Shown here: piece by piece, positions 1 to 7,222 of the stretch
How the letters are laid out: every line of letters begins with the position of its first letter
How positions within the stretch are numbered: the first letter of the stretch is position 1
NCBI GenBank assembly: GCA_037146715.1
Contig: JBAWWO010000010.1
Span: 1-45,022 of the forward strand
Direction: 5' to 3'
Source of the DNA: Alphaproteobacteria bacterium
Lineage (GTDB): Bacteria > Pseudomonadota > Alphaproteobacteria > UBA7879 > UBA5542
DNA: 45,022 nucleotides
Notes under the pieces: generated by a model
The model's database searches: none
Seen by the model: only the letters and a program-made list of their open reading frames with translations
What the model was told of the DNA's origin: nothing
Position numbers and translations under genes: made by a program

Positions 1-79
1 TATTCCGTCTAGACAAGACAAATATATATCATGTAATTATACCAAATGTCAATAGGTTAGAAGTAAAAAAGTGAAGAAA

Positions 80-128
80 GAAAGCTGGATCCCCACGTCG
101 GTCTTGCGACCTCCTCGGGATGACGGGG
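80..128 (-). repeat. half copy of dispersed palindromic repeat
   Basis: This stretch is, on the minus strand, closely similar to the left arm of the long palindrome at 21885-21986: both contain the core CCGACGTGG, a GGATC/TGATC step and a trailing AGCTTTC. Only one arm is present here, so it reads as a truncated copy in inverted orientation to the other. Repeats of this layout (conserved GAGGAGG and CCGACGTGG blocks) are scattered between genes in many alphaproteobacterial genomes. It lies in a gene-free stretch. Confidence 0.75.
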
Positions 129-205
129 GTAGGGTTTACTCTTCATTGATTCCCTCGGGTGCGGAACGCGCCCCGGTTGGGTTACCGAAAGAAGTAAGGC
201 GTGGG

Positions 206-345
206 TCCTCGGGTCAAGCCCGAGGAAAGCAAAAAAAGAGAGCCTGAGGAAGGCAATAAGGGGGCCCGAGGAATTCAAGGGTGGGGCAAGGAAGGTAAAA
301 AATGGGGCCGAGGAAGGCAACAAGAGAGAGGGCAACGGAAGGGAC
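206..345. repeat. degenerate tandem repeat, ~22-24 bp period
   Basis: Six diverged units of the type GCCCGAGGAAAGCAA start near 218, 242, 264, 286, 307 and 332, giving a spacing of 21-25 bases. The first unit is the right arm of a hairpin (TCCTCGGG at 206-213, CCCGAGGA at 219-226). The rest of 1-477 holds the half repeat at 80-128 and no convincing gene. The open frames across it are low-complexity Arg/Gly/Glu-rich translations of the repeat. Confidence 0.6.
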
Positions 346-420
346 GATTCCCCTATATCTTCTGCATCTACACAGGCAACAAAAAAGCAAGACAGTGTAA
401 CCATCTTGCTTTCAGTTTTT

Positions 421-447
421 GCCCTGTAAGGGCTTTAAATTCTTTTG
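421..447 (+). terminator. possible weak intrinsic terminator
   Basis: A small hairpin GCCCT-GTA-AGGGC (421-433) is followed on the plus strand by a T-rich run. It would act on transcription entering from the left edge. The stem is only five base pairs, so this is tentative. Confidence 0.25.
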
Positions 448-477
448 CTTTGTAAAAGCTTTTTGTAAAACTTGTTT

Positions 478-693
478 TTAGTTCAAGTCTTCAGCGTTAA
501 CTGTTTCGTCGTCATCGCCACGGCAAGTACATTTCCCAGCTTCTTCTGAAGCTGTTGGACTCATTCCCATACCACGCTTCGTGCAAGTTTGTTCACAAGC
601 TTCGCGTTCTTTTGCGCCAAATCTAGCTTCTGCTTCAAATCCGAAAACAGTAAGCAAGGCCAAAGAAGATACTATTAATAGTGATTTTTTCAT
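478..693 (-). CDS. small exported Cys-containing protein, unknown function
   Basis: The product is 71 residues, beginning MKKSLLIVSS. Residues 1 to about 22 form a typical Sec signal peptide (two lysines, hydrophobic core, small residues at the expected cut near AEA). The mature part is about 50 residues, charged, with four cysteines in two CxxxC/CxC pairs and an acidic tail (DDDE), so it is probably a disulfide-bonded periplasmic or secreted peptide. An in-frame ATG at 711 exists, but its codons overlap the only good Shine-Dalgarno (GGAGG, 11 bases before the ATG at 693), so the inner start is preferred. A good promoter lies upstream (732-761). I recognise no family, and the function is unknown. 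Good promoter, signal peptide and paired cysteines together make a real gene likely. Confidence 0.65.
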   Translation of the reverse strand: MKKSLLIVSSLALLTVFGFEAEARFGAKEREACEQTCTKRGMGMSPTASEEAGKCTCRGDDDETVNAEDLN

Positions 694-731
694 TTTATTC
701 AATTCCTCCATTCGTAAACTTATTTAACCCC

Positions 732-761
732 AATATACGCACGCCCCAAGCATAGCGTCAA
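732..761 (-). promoter_or_regulatory. sigma-70-type promoter for the small exported protein
   Basis: On the minus strand TTGACG (756-761) is followed after 18 bases by TATATT (732-737). Transcription would start near 725, leaving an untranslated leader of about 30 bases before the ATG at 693. Confidence 0.6.
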
Positions 762-817
762 CACCTTTCTAAAAGAAAACTCGGTCAAAGATGTTTTTTT
801 GCAACATACAGAATTCC

Positions 818-846
818 TTGACTCTATCCATTTTCTGATCTATGTT
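818..846 (+). promoter_or_regulatory. sigma-70-type promoter of the winged-helix regulator
   Basis: TTGACT (818-823), a 17-base spacer and TATGTT (841-846) precede the GTG start at 883. A perfect 10-base palindrome GTTCATGAAC (849-858) covers the expected transcription start. Its position would suit an autoregulatory operator, but that is inference. Confidence 0.6.
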
Positions 847-882
847 CTGTTCATGAACGAAACGAAAAGGATTTAACAAGGC

Positions 883-1464
883 GTGGCAACTTTTCAAAAA
901 ACACGGAATAAAGCTGAACAAAAGGTCCTGATGGGCCTATTGAACGCTATTGAAAAAAATCCTTCCTTTACTCAGCGCGGCCTCTCTTCTGATTTGGGCG
1001 TTGCTTTGGGACTGATGAATCAATATCTAAAGCGCTGTGTTACAAAGGGATGGGTGCGGGCCTCGCAAGTTTCCCCCCGCCGTATTGCTTATTTCCTAAC
1101 GCCCGAGGGGTTTAAAGAAAAAAGCCAGATGGTGCGCGATTATCTTTCTTCTTCCCTGTCTTTTTTTCGCGATGCCCGGTCCCAGTGCGATGTAGTTTTT
1201 AGGGTGTGTTTGGAAAAAGGATTCTTTTCTGTGGCGTTGGCTGGGAAGGGCGATTTGGCAGATATTGCCGCCCTTGTGGCCCAAAGCACAGAACTTAAGG
1301 TAAAAATTGTACCTAAATTAGAAAGCTTGAAGGGGTATGATGCTGTGTTGATTACAGACATTGCGGACCCCCAGGGTACTTATGATCGGTTGCAAAAAAA
1401 GATAGATCCTGCACGTATTTTGGTGTTGGATCTTTTGCACATTTCTAAAGCCAAAAAACTTTAG
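883..1464 (+). CDS. EPS-associated winged-helix transcriptional regulator
   Basis: This 193-residue protein starts at GTG (AAGG lies upstream in the leader). Residues about 12-85 form a winged helix-turn-helix: a helix with NPSFTQRGLSSDLG, then a recognition-helix region (NQYLKRCVTKGWV) and a wing ending in YFLTPEGFKEKSQ. This layout matches the MarR-like EPS/LPS-associated regulators that sit at the head of polysaccharide clusters. Residues about 105-193 are extra to the short members and look like a small alpha/beta (Rossmann-like) domain (VALAGKGDLADIAAL, then YDAVLITDIADPQ), possibly a ligand sensor. It stands directly upstream of the polysaccharide gene train, so control of that locus is the natural inference. 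Family placement is by motif resemblance only. Confidence 0.75.
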   Translation: MATFQKTRNKAEQKVLMGLLNAIEKNPSFTQRGLSSDLGVALGLMNQYLKRCVTKGWVRASQVSPRRIAYFLTPEGFKEKSQMVRDYLSSSLSFFRDARSQCDVVFRVCLEKGFFSVALAGKGDLADIAALVAQSTELKVKIVPKLESLKGYDAVLITDIADPQGTYDRLQKKIDPARILVLDLLHISKAKKL

Positions 1465-1492
1465 GTGTGATATTAAACGACTAACCTTTTCG

Positions 1493-1525
1493 GTCTGGCG
1501 CCAAAAATTGCGGGCGCACCCAGAC
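1493..1525 (+). promoter_or_regulatory. imperfect inverted repeat before the beta-lactamase gene
   Basis: GTCTGG-CGCC (1493-1502) pairs with GGCG-CA-CCCAGAC (1513-1525), giving a GC-rich bulged hairpin between the regulator stop and the next start. No T-run follows, so it is not a clear terminator. It could be an RNA processing or attenuation structure, or a regulator-binding site. Confidence 0.35.
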
Positions 1526-1544
1526 TGCGGCAGCATTGGTAAAA

Positions 1545-2324
1545 ATGATGAAAAAATATTTCTTACTCATTCTTCTGTTTACGACTTTCTTGGCACAATA
1601 CAGTCAAGGGACACCATCTTCTTTTTGCTTTGTTATGAAAGAAAAGGGTAAAATTATTCAGCGGGAGGGGAATTGTGAAGCTTCCTATTCCCCCTGTTCT
1701 TCCTTTAAGATTGCCCTAAGTCTAATGGGTTTTGATTCAGGGATTTTGGTGGATAGTCAACATCCTCTATGGCCCTATGATGGACGACCTGTGGGGTTTG
1801 AAAAACACGCCCAAGACCAAACCCCCCAATCTTGGATTACGAATAGCTGTGTATGGTATTCGCAGATTTTGACCCAAAAAATGGGTATGGAAAAATTCCA
1901 ACATTATGTGGATATGTTCAATTATGGTAATAAGGATTTGTCTGGGGATGCTGGACTGAATAATGGTTTAGTTATGTCTTGGTTAAGTAGCTCTTTGCAA
2001 ATAACCCCTTTGCAGCAAATTGATTTTTTGGACAATGTAGTTGCTAGAAAATTTCGAATTTCAGCAGAAGCCTATGACCATACCCGGGAAGTTTTGTATT
2101 TAACAACCTTGCCAAATAATTGGAAGCTTTATGGAAAGACAGGTTCTGGCAGAAAGCAAGATTCAGACGGGACTAGAACGGACACGAACATTGGGTGGTT
2201 CGTAGGATGGATTCAAAGGGGAAATGACACAAAAACATTTGCCTGTGTGGGCGAGGGCGAAGGTGTGAATGGGCCTATAGTTAAGGAATTGGCGATTGAA
2301 AAGATAGGGAAAAGTTTAGATTGA
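1545..2324 (+). CDS. class D (OXA-type) beta-lactamase
   Basis: This is a periplasmic serine beta-lactamase of 259 residues. A signal peptide occupies residues 1 to about 22 (KKYFLLILLF... then QG). The class D motifs are all present: S52-x-x-K55 in SPCSSFK (nucleophile and the lysine that is carbamylated in this class), S101-x-V in SCVWYS, YGN, and K198-T-G in YGKTGSG. The context SPCSSFKIALSLMGFD resembles chromosomal OXA enzymes such as those of Aeromonas and Legionella. An in-frame TTG at 1536 would add MVK but has no ribosome binding site, and a second ATG follows at 1548. The stop codon overlaps the start of the ABC exporter, so the two are translated together. Hydrolytic spectrum cannot be judged from sequence. 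A related role in sensing or binding penicillin-like ligands is possible. Confidence 0.9.
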   Translation: MMKKYFLLILLFTTFLAQYSQGTPSSFCFVMKEKGKIIQREGNCEASYSPCSSFKIALSLMGFDSGILVDSQHPLWPYDGRPVGFEKHAQDQTPQSWITNSCVWYSQILTQKMGMEKFQHYVDMFNYGNKDLSGDAGLNNGLVMSWLSSSLQITPLQQIDFLDNVVARKFRISAEAYDHTREVLYLTTLPNNWKLYGKTGSGRKQDSDGTRTDTNIGWFVGWIQRGNDTKTFACVGEGEGVNGPIVKELAIEKIGKSLD

Positions 2325-4081
2325 TGACAACCTCCCCCTCTATATTCTCAGCCATTCAAAAACTGCGGGCTCTTTTAACGCGGGAAGAAAAATTAAAGTG
2401 GATCGGAATTTCGGGATTCGCCTTGTGTTCCTCCTTGTTAGAGGTGATTACAGCCTCCGTAATCGTGATTTTTGCGCAGGTGCTGAATGACCCTTTGGTG
2501 GGACAGAAATATTTCGCAAAATTGGGCATTACTGCCGAAATTTCCCCACAACGGACAATTTTCTATATTGCCCTGACTTTTGGGGCGATTTATTTAATTA
2601 AAAATATTATAGCCGCCGCAGAAATTTTTTATCAAAACTTCGCCATCCAAAAAATGAATTATGAATTTAAGTCTAGGCTTTTAAATAAATATGCCGAAAT
2701 GGATTATGGTTTTTATTTGACACGGAATTCTTCCTTTGGCACTGTTACGGTAAGTGGTGATGCGGAACATGCCTTTTCTAATGGTATGCTTTCTATAGCC
2801 GTTATTTTGTCTGAATCTGTCGTTTTTTTCTGTCTTGTTGGAGTGATTGTTTATATGAACCCCTCCCTTGCCCTATTTGTTTTTACAATAGGGGGTATTT
2901 TAACATTTTTAATGATCAAATTAGTATTTCCCTTGTTCTATAACTGGGGACAAAAAATGCAAGGAGCCAATATAAAGGCTCAAGAGCATCTGTATCAATT
3001 TTTTCATGCCTTTAAAGAAATTATTCTTTTGCGGAAAAAAGAGATATTTGTGAATTCATATTATAAATATTCCAAGGAAAAATCACGAATTCAGGCAGCT
3101 CAGATGGCATTTAATGCCTTGCCACGTATTACAATAGAAATACTGTTTGTGGGTCTTTTTGTTGGCACCATTTCTTTTTTATGCATGAGTCATGAAAATT
3201 CTCTTCAAATGTTGGGCATTGCGGGGGGGTATTTGTATGTCGGTTTTCGCCTGATGCCAGGACTTAATAAAATGATTGGGTTTCTAAATATGTTTAAGGC
3301 CGCAATTCCAAACATTGAAAGAGTGTATGAAGAGTATCATATGGATACTTTGAAAGAAAATTATGAAGAAATTCCCCAATTTCAGTTTAAAAAATCCATC
3401 ACTTTAAAGGACGTTGATTTTCGATACATCAATACGGAAAAAGATGCCTTATCCAAAATTAATCTGGAAATCAAAAAGGGAGAATGTATTGGTATTGTGG
3501 GCGAGACGGGCTCGGGAAAATCCACTCTCATCAATTTGATTCTAGGCCTTTTAAAGCCTTACCACGGCACTATTGTGATTGATGGTCAGTATCCGGCTAA
3601 CTCTTACCAATGGCATACCAAAATAGGATATGTGCCCCAATCTATTTATTTGACAGACGATACGATTGAAGCCAATATCGCCTTTGGCGAAAAACCAGAG
3701 AAAATTGACCAGAAAAGATTGATGAAAGTGATTGAAGATTCTCAGCTAGGGGCCCTAATTGCCCAACTTCCCAATGGCCCTAAAACTATTGTGGGAGAAC
3801 GAGGAATTCGTTTGTCTGGTGGTGAACGCCAACGTATTGCCATTGCCCGTGCTTTGTATAGAGACCCGGAAGTTTTGATATTTGACGAGGCCACGTCTTC
3901 TTTAGATACAGCAACGGAAGCGCGCCTTATGGAAACGATTCATTCTGTCATTAAAGATCGTACCGTTATCATGATTGCTCATCGCTTGAGCACATTAAAG
4001 GACTGTGATCGGGTAGTTGAGGTGGAACAGTGCTCAATTTCTGATGTTGCAAAGGCTAAAAAAATGGAAAAAAATGTCTAA
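2324..4081 (+). CDS. ABC exporter, fused permease and ATPase (flippase type)
   Basis: This 585-residue half-transporter works as a homodimer in the inner membrane. Residues about 20-320 carry the six-helix exporter domain. The ATPase domain follows with Walker A GETGSGKS near residue 395, signature LSGGERQR near 497, Walker B LIFDEATSSLD near 519 and the H-loop IAHRLST. The layout is that of MsbA/PglK-type exporters. Because polysaccharide genes follow directly, its likely cargo is a lipid-linked sugar chain or intermediate (inference); lipid or drug export cannot be excluded. The ATG at 2324 overlaps the beta-lactamase stop (TGATG). The preceding TTG at 2321 is in frame but less likely. The 3' end overlaps the next gene by eight bases. 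Confidence 0.88.
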   Translation: MTTSPSIFSAIQKLRALLTREEKLKWIGISGFALCSSLLEVITASVIVIFAQVLNDPLVGQKYFAKLGITAEISPQRTIFYIALTFGAIYLIKNIIAAAEIFYQNFAIQKMNYEFKSRLLNKYAEMDYGFYLTRNSSFGTVTVSGDAEHAFSNGMLSIAVILSESVVFFCLVGVIVYMNPSLALFVFTIGGILTFLMIKLVFPLFYNWGQKMQGANIKAQEHLYQFFHAFKEIILLRKKEIFVNSYYKYSKEKSRIQAAQMAFNALPRITIEILFVGLFVGTISFLCMSHENSLQMLGIAGGYLYVGFRLMPGLNKMIGFLNMFKAAIPNIERVYEEYHMDTLKENYEEIPQFQFKKSITLKDVDFRYINTEKDALSKINLEIKKGECIGIVGETGSGKSTLINLILGLLKPYHGTIVIDGQYPANSYQWHTKIGYVPQSIYLTDDTIEANIAFGEKPEKIDQKRLMKVIEDSQLGALIAQLPNGPKTIVGERGIRLSGGERQRIAIARALYRDPEVLIFDEATSSLDTATEARLMETIHSVIKDRTVIMIAHRLSTLKDCDRVVEVEQCSISDVAKAKKMEKNV

Positions 4082-5627
4082 CATTAAAATCTCTGTTATT
4101 GGTTGTGGATATTGGGGTAAAAACCTGGTGCGAAATTTTTCAGAACTGGGGGCTCTGGATTCAGTTTGCGATGCGAATGAAACATTAGCTCTTCAAGCCT
4201 CTACAACTTACGATGTGCCCTCATTAACACTAGATCAGGTATTAAAAAGTTCCGTCAGTGGGGTTGTTATTGCGGCGCCGGCGGTTCAACATTTTGAACT
4301 TACTCAACAAGCGCTGAAAGCTGGAAAACATGTTTTTGTAGAAAAACCGCTTTCCTTAAAGATTGAGGAAGCTAAAATACTTTGCGATCTTGCTACCAAA
4401 TCGAATCGCCAACTTATGGTGGGTCATTTGTTGCAATACCATCCTGCCTTTTTAGAACTCAAACGTCTTATTTCAAAGGGTCGTCTGGGTCGTCTTCAAT
4501 ATATCTATTCTAATCGTTTGAATCTAGGAAAATTTCGCAATGAGGAGAATATTTTGTGGAGTTTTGCCCCCCACGATATTTCTATGATTTTGGCGCTAGC
4601 TGGAGACCTTCCTGAAACAGTTTATGCCACAGGCGCCTGCCATTTGCATCCCCATATTCAAGATGTAACTACGACCCACTTGTCTTTTAAAAATGGAATA
4701 CAGGCTCATGTTTTTGTGTCCTGGCTGCATCCCTATAAAGAACAAAAGCTTGTTGTGGTTGGAGAAAAGGGAATGGCTGTATTTGATGATGGTCTTCCTT
4801 GGGAAGAAAAGCTAAAATTGTACCCTCATCAGGTCAATTGGATTGATGGGATGCCTCACCCGGAAAAGGCAGAAGTTGTTAACGTTTCTTTGGAGGCTGC
4901 CGAACCCCTTAAGCTTGAATGTGAGCATTTTATTGAGTGCATTAAAAATGATCAAAAAGCTAGAACAGATGGCCTTGAGGGCTTAAGAGTGTTGCAAGTT
5001 TTAGATGCAGCTCAACAGTCGTTACATTCCCATAAAACCATTAACTTAAAAACTGCAACCCTTCCCTATTTTGTCCACGAAACAGCTTTTGTTGACGAAG
5101 GGGCTGAAATTGGGCAGGGAACGAAAATTTGGCATTTTTCCCATATTCTAAAGGGAACAAAAATAGGGAAAGACTGTGTGATTGGCCAAAACGTAATGAT
5201 TGGTCCCGATGTAGTCGTGGGAAATCGTTGCAAGATTCAAAATAATGTCAGCCTTTATAAAGGGGTTATCTTAGAAGATGGAGTTTTTTGTGGACCCTCT
5301 TGTGTTTTCACGAATGTTCATACGCCGCGGGCTGAAATTGAACGCAAAGATGAATTCCGCACCACCTATGTGGAAAAAGGTGTTACGATTGGTGCCAATG
5401 CTACTATTGTTTGTGGCAATAAATTAGGTGCTTATAGCTTGATTGGTGCAGGAGCCGTAATTACAAAAGACGTCAAACCTCATGCTGTCATGGTAGGCAA
5501 TCCAGCCAAACAAATCGGTTGGGTATCTCATGCAGGTGAAAAACTAGGAGAAGACTTGGTCTGCCCTAGGGAGGGAAGAAGGTATGAAATTGTGGAGATG
5601 GAATTGATTTCTAAATCAAAGAATTAA
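4074..5627 (+). CDS. fused sugar dehydrogenase / N-acetyltransferase (WbpB-WbpD type)
   Basis: This is a two-domain protein of 517 residues. Residues 1 to about 325 are a Gfo/Idh/MocA oxidoreductase: NAD-binding GCGYWGKN near residue 9, the EKPLS motif and PHDIS. Residues about 330-517 are a left-handed beta-helix acyltransferase with hexapeptide repeats, including FTNVHTPRAEIERKDE and VEKGVTIGANATIVCG, which are typical of the WbpD class. Separate enzymes WbpB and WbpD oxidise C3 of UDP-GlcNAcA and later acetylate the 3-amino group on the way to UDP-2,3-diacetamido-uronic acid. Here both are in one chain. The intermediate step needs an aminotransferase (WbpE), which is absent from the window. 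The start at 4074 (MSNIKISVIG) overlaps the ABC gene; upstream in-frame codons would run far into it. Substrate assignment is inferred from the neighbours. Confidence 0.88.
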   Translation: MSNIKISVIGCGYWGKNLVRNFSELGALDSVCDANETLALQASTTYDVPSLTLDQVLKSSVSGVVIAAPAVQHFELTQQALKAGKHVFVEKPLSLKIEEAKILCDLATKSNRQLMVGHLLQYHPAFLELKRLISKGRLGRLQYIYSNRLNLGKFRNEENILWSFAPHDISMILALAGDLPETVYATGACHLHPHIQDVTTTHLSFKNGIQAHVFVSWLHPYKEQKLVVVGEKGMAVFDDGLPWEEKLKLYPHQVNWIDGMPHPEKAEVVNVSLEAAEPLKLECEHFIECIKNDQKARTDGLEGLRVLQVLDAAQQSLHSHKTINLKTATLPYFVHETAFVDEGAEIGQGTKIWHFSHILKGTKIGKDCVIGQNVMIGPDVVVGNRCKIQNNVSLYKGVILEDGVFCGPSCVFTNVHTPRAEIERKDEFRTTYVEKGVTIGANATIVCGNKLGAYSLIGAGAVITKDVKPHAVMVGNPAKQIGWVSHAGEKLGEDLVCPREGRRYEIVEMELISKSKN

Positions 5628-5637
5628 GGAGAATTTA

Positions 5638-6117
5638 ATGAAAAATTTTTTCGTTCATGAAACTGCAGAAGTTAGCCCTGATGCCTCTATTGGAGAGAAA
5701 ACAAAAATTTGGAACTGGTCAAAAGTTCGAGAAGGGGCTGTTATAGGAAAAAACTGTAACGTAGGGCAATGTGTATACATTGATAAAGGGGTTGTAATTG
5801 GCAATGATTGCAAAATTCAAAATGGAGTTCAGTTATATTTAGGTTTAAAAATAGGAAAAGAAGTTTTTATAGGACCTAATACAACTTTCACTAATGACAA
5901 GTATCCCCGTGCCACAAGTGGTCTTTGGACCGTTGTTGATACTCTTATTGAAGATGGAGCCTCAATAGGAGCTGGGTGTGTTATTATTTGTGGTGTTACA
6001 ATCGGCAAAAGAGCTCTGATTGGTGCAGGGAGCACCGTAACAAAAAATGTTCCCCCTAATACTTTAGTGCAAGGAAATCCAGCAAAAATTGTAAGATCTT
6101 TAAAGTCAGAAGAGTAG
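5638..6117 (+). CDS. hexapeptide-repeat sugar N-acetyltransferase
   Basis: This is a 159-residue left-handed beta-helix transferase with a strong ribosome binding site (AAGGAG, seven bases before ATG). Repeats of the [LIV]-G-x4 type run through the chain (ASIGEKTKIWNWSKV, GAVIGKNCNVG, GASIGAGCVIICG), and it ends with the usual NPAKIVRSLK. It is clearly homologous to the C-terminal half of the preceding fused protein, but has TFTNDKYPRA where the fused one has VFTNVHTPRA. The former is typical of QdtC/FdtC-like enzymes that acetylate a 3-amino sugar. It probably acetylates a second amino sugar of the same polysaccharide. The exact acceptor is unknown. Confidence 0.85.
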   Translation: MKNFFVHETAEVSPDASIGEKTKIWNWSKVREGAVIGKNCNVGQCVYIDKGVVIGNDCKIQNGVQLYLGLKIGKEVFIGPNTTFTNDKYPRATSGLWTVVDTLIEDGASIGAGCVIICGVTIGKRALIGAGSTVTKNVPPNTLVQGNPAKIVRSLKSEE

Positions 6118-6127
6118 AAAGAATTAT

Positions 6128-7072
6128 ATGAAATACTTAGTTTTAGGAGGTGCCGGGTTCATTGGTAGCCATTTTGTCGATCGTTTACTAAAAGAGCAAG
6201 AAGCAAAAGTTACTGTGGTTGACAATTTCTTTCTAGGAAATATGAAAAATCTTGAAGATGCGTTGTCTTATAATAAAAAAATAAAAATCTATAAAGAGGA
6301 TGCAGCTAATACTCTAAGTCTAAACAATATCATACATCTTGAAAAACCAGATATTATTATAAATTTTGCTACTAAAGCTTTATTGTATTCATTTGAAAAC
6401 CCTGCTGAAGCTTTTAATGTTAACAATCAAATAATAATTAATCTTTTAGAGGCGTTAAGATTAAAAAAATACCAAAGGCTCTTACACATATCGACTTCAG
6501 AAGTTTTTGGCTCTGCTGTTTGTGAAAAAATAAATGAAGATCATCCGCTCCTTCCAGAAACGACATATGCGGCCGGGAAAGCTTCAGCGGATTTAGCTAT
6601 CCGTTCTTATCTCAATATGTTTGATCTAGATGTATTAGTTCTAAGACCTTTTAATAACTATGGACCTAGGCAAAACAGAGAGGCCTTAGCTGCTATTATA
6701 CCTGTTACGATTATGAGAATATTGGATAAAAAAGAACCTATTATTGAAGGAGATGGTTTGCAAACCAGAGATTTTATATACGTTAAGGATACTGTACATA
6801 TAATAAAGAAATTTATAGACCATCCGCATATTCTTAAAGAAAAATTCTATAATATAGGGTCTGGTATTGAGACAAACATACTATCATTAGTGACCGAAAT
6901 TTCTAATCTTATGGGTTTTAAGGGTAATTTCTTATATAAACCCAAAAGAAGCGCTGATGTACAAAGACATTTAGCTGATACTAGTAGATTAAAAGCAGCT
7001 ATTAAGGATATACCTTTAACACCTTTTTCTTATGGTTTAAGTCAGACAATAGAATGGTATAAAAAGCATTAA
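6128..7072 (+). CDS. NAD-dependent nucleotide-sugar epimerase/dehydratase
   Basis: This 314-residue extended short-chain dehydrogenase has the Rossmann motif GGAGFIGSH at residues 7-15, an STSEVFG segment, the catalytic YAAGK (Tyr-x3-Lys), RPFNNYGPRQ and the substrate-side DGLQTRDFIYVKD. These are the hallmarks of UDP-sugar 4-epimerases, 4,6-dehydratases and UDP-xylose-type enzymes. The exact reaction cannot be chosen from motifs. The gene is distinctly AT-rich compared with those upstream. It is followed without a gap by a short frame at 7073. Confidence 0.87.
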   Translation: MKYLVLGGAGFIGSHFVDRLLKEQEAKVTVVDNFFLGNMKNLEDALSYNKKIKIYKEDAANTLSLNNIIHLEKPDIIINFATKALLYSFENPAEAFNVNNQIIINLLEALRLKKYQRLLHISTSEVFGSAVCEKINEDHPLLPETTYAAGKASADLAIRSYLNMFDLDVLVLRPFNNYGPRQNREALAAIIPVTIMRILDKKEPIIEGDGLQTRDFIYVKDTVHIIKKFIDHPHILKEKFYNIGSGIETNILSLVTEISNLMGFKGNFLYKPKRSADVQRHLADTSRLKAAIKDIPLTPFSYGLSQTIEWYKKH

Positions 7073-7222
7073 ATGGCGATTCTTGCTTGCGGATCACTAG
7101 TCAATACAGATATTGCAGTAGCAGAATTGCTATCACGCTATAATTTATCGATGAATGTATTAAGATTTAAACAAAAAGTCACCTTAAAAAACTCTAATAA
7201 AATAAATATTTTTTATCAATAA
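7073..7222 (+). CDS. 49-residue open frame filling the gap between two genes
   Basis: The frame starts with an ATG directly after the stop of the epimerase gene and ends with a TAA directly before the ATG of the glycosyltransferase gene, so it fills the 150-base gap exactly. The peptide begins MAILACGSLVNTDIAVAELL and continues with YNLSMNVLRF. Its first part resembles the opening beta-alpha unit of a GT-B glycosyltransferase, so it may be the remnant of a lost glycosyltransferase N-terminus, or a real small protein. No good ribosome binding site precedes it, and translation would depend on coupling. No family recognised. Confidence 0.4.
   Translation: MAILACGSLVNTDIAVAELLSRYNLSMNVLRFKQKVTLKNSNKINIFYQ

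Noticed and set aside
206..345. CRISPR array
   Set aside because: Units are degenerate, spacers are not distinct, and no cas gene is nearby.
57..455. Open frames on both strands over the left-end repeats
   Set aside because: Both are low-complexity translations of the palindromic half repeat and the tandem repeat; no signal peptide, ribosome binding site or family resemblance.
4017..4073. Longer N-terminus of the WbpB-WbpD fusion
   Set aside because: These 19 residues overlap the ABC ATPase end and precede the conserved SVIGCGYWG Rossmann start; the ATG at 4074 is better.
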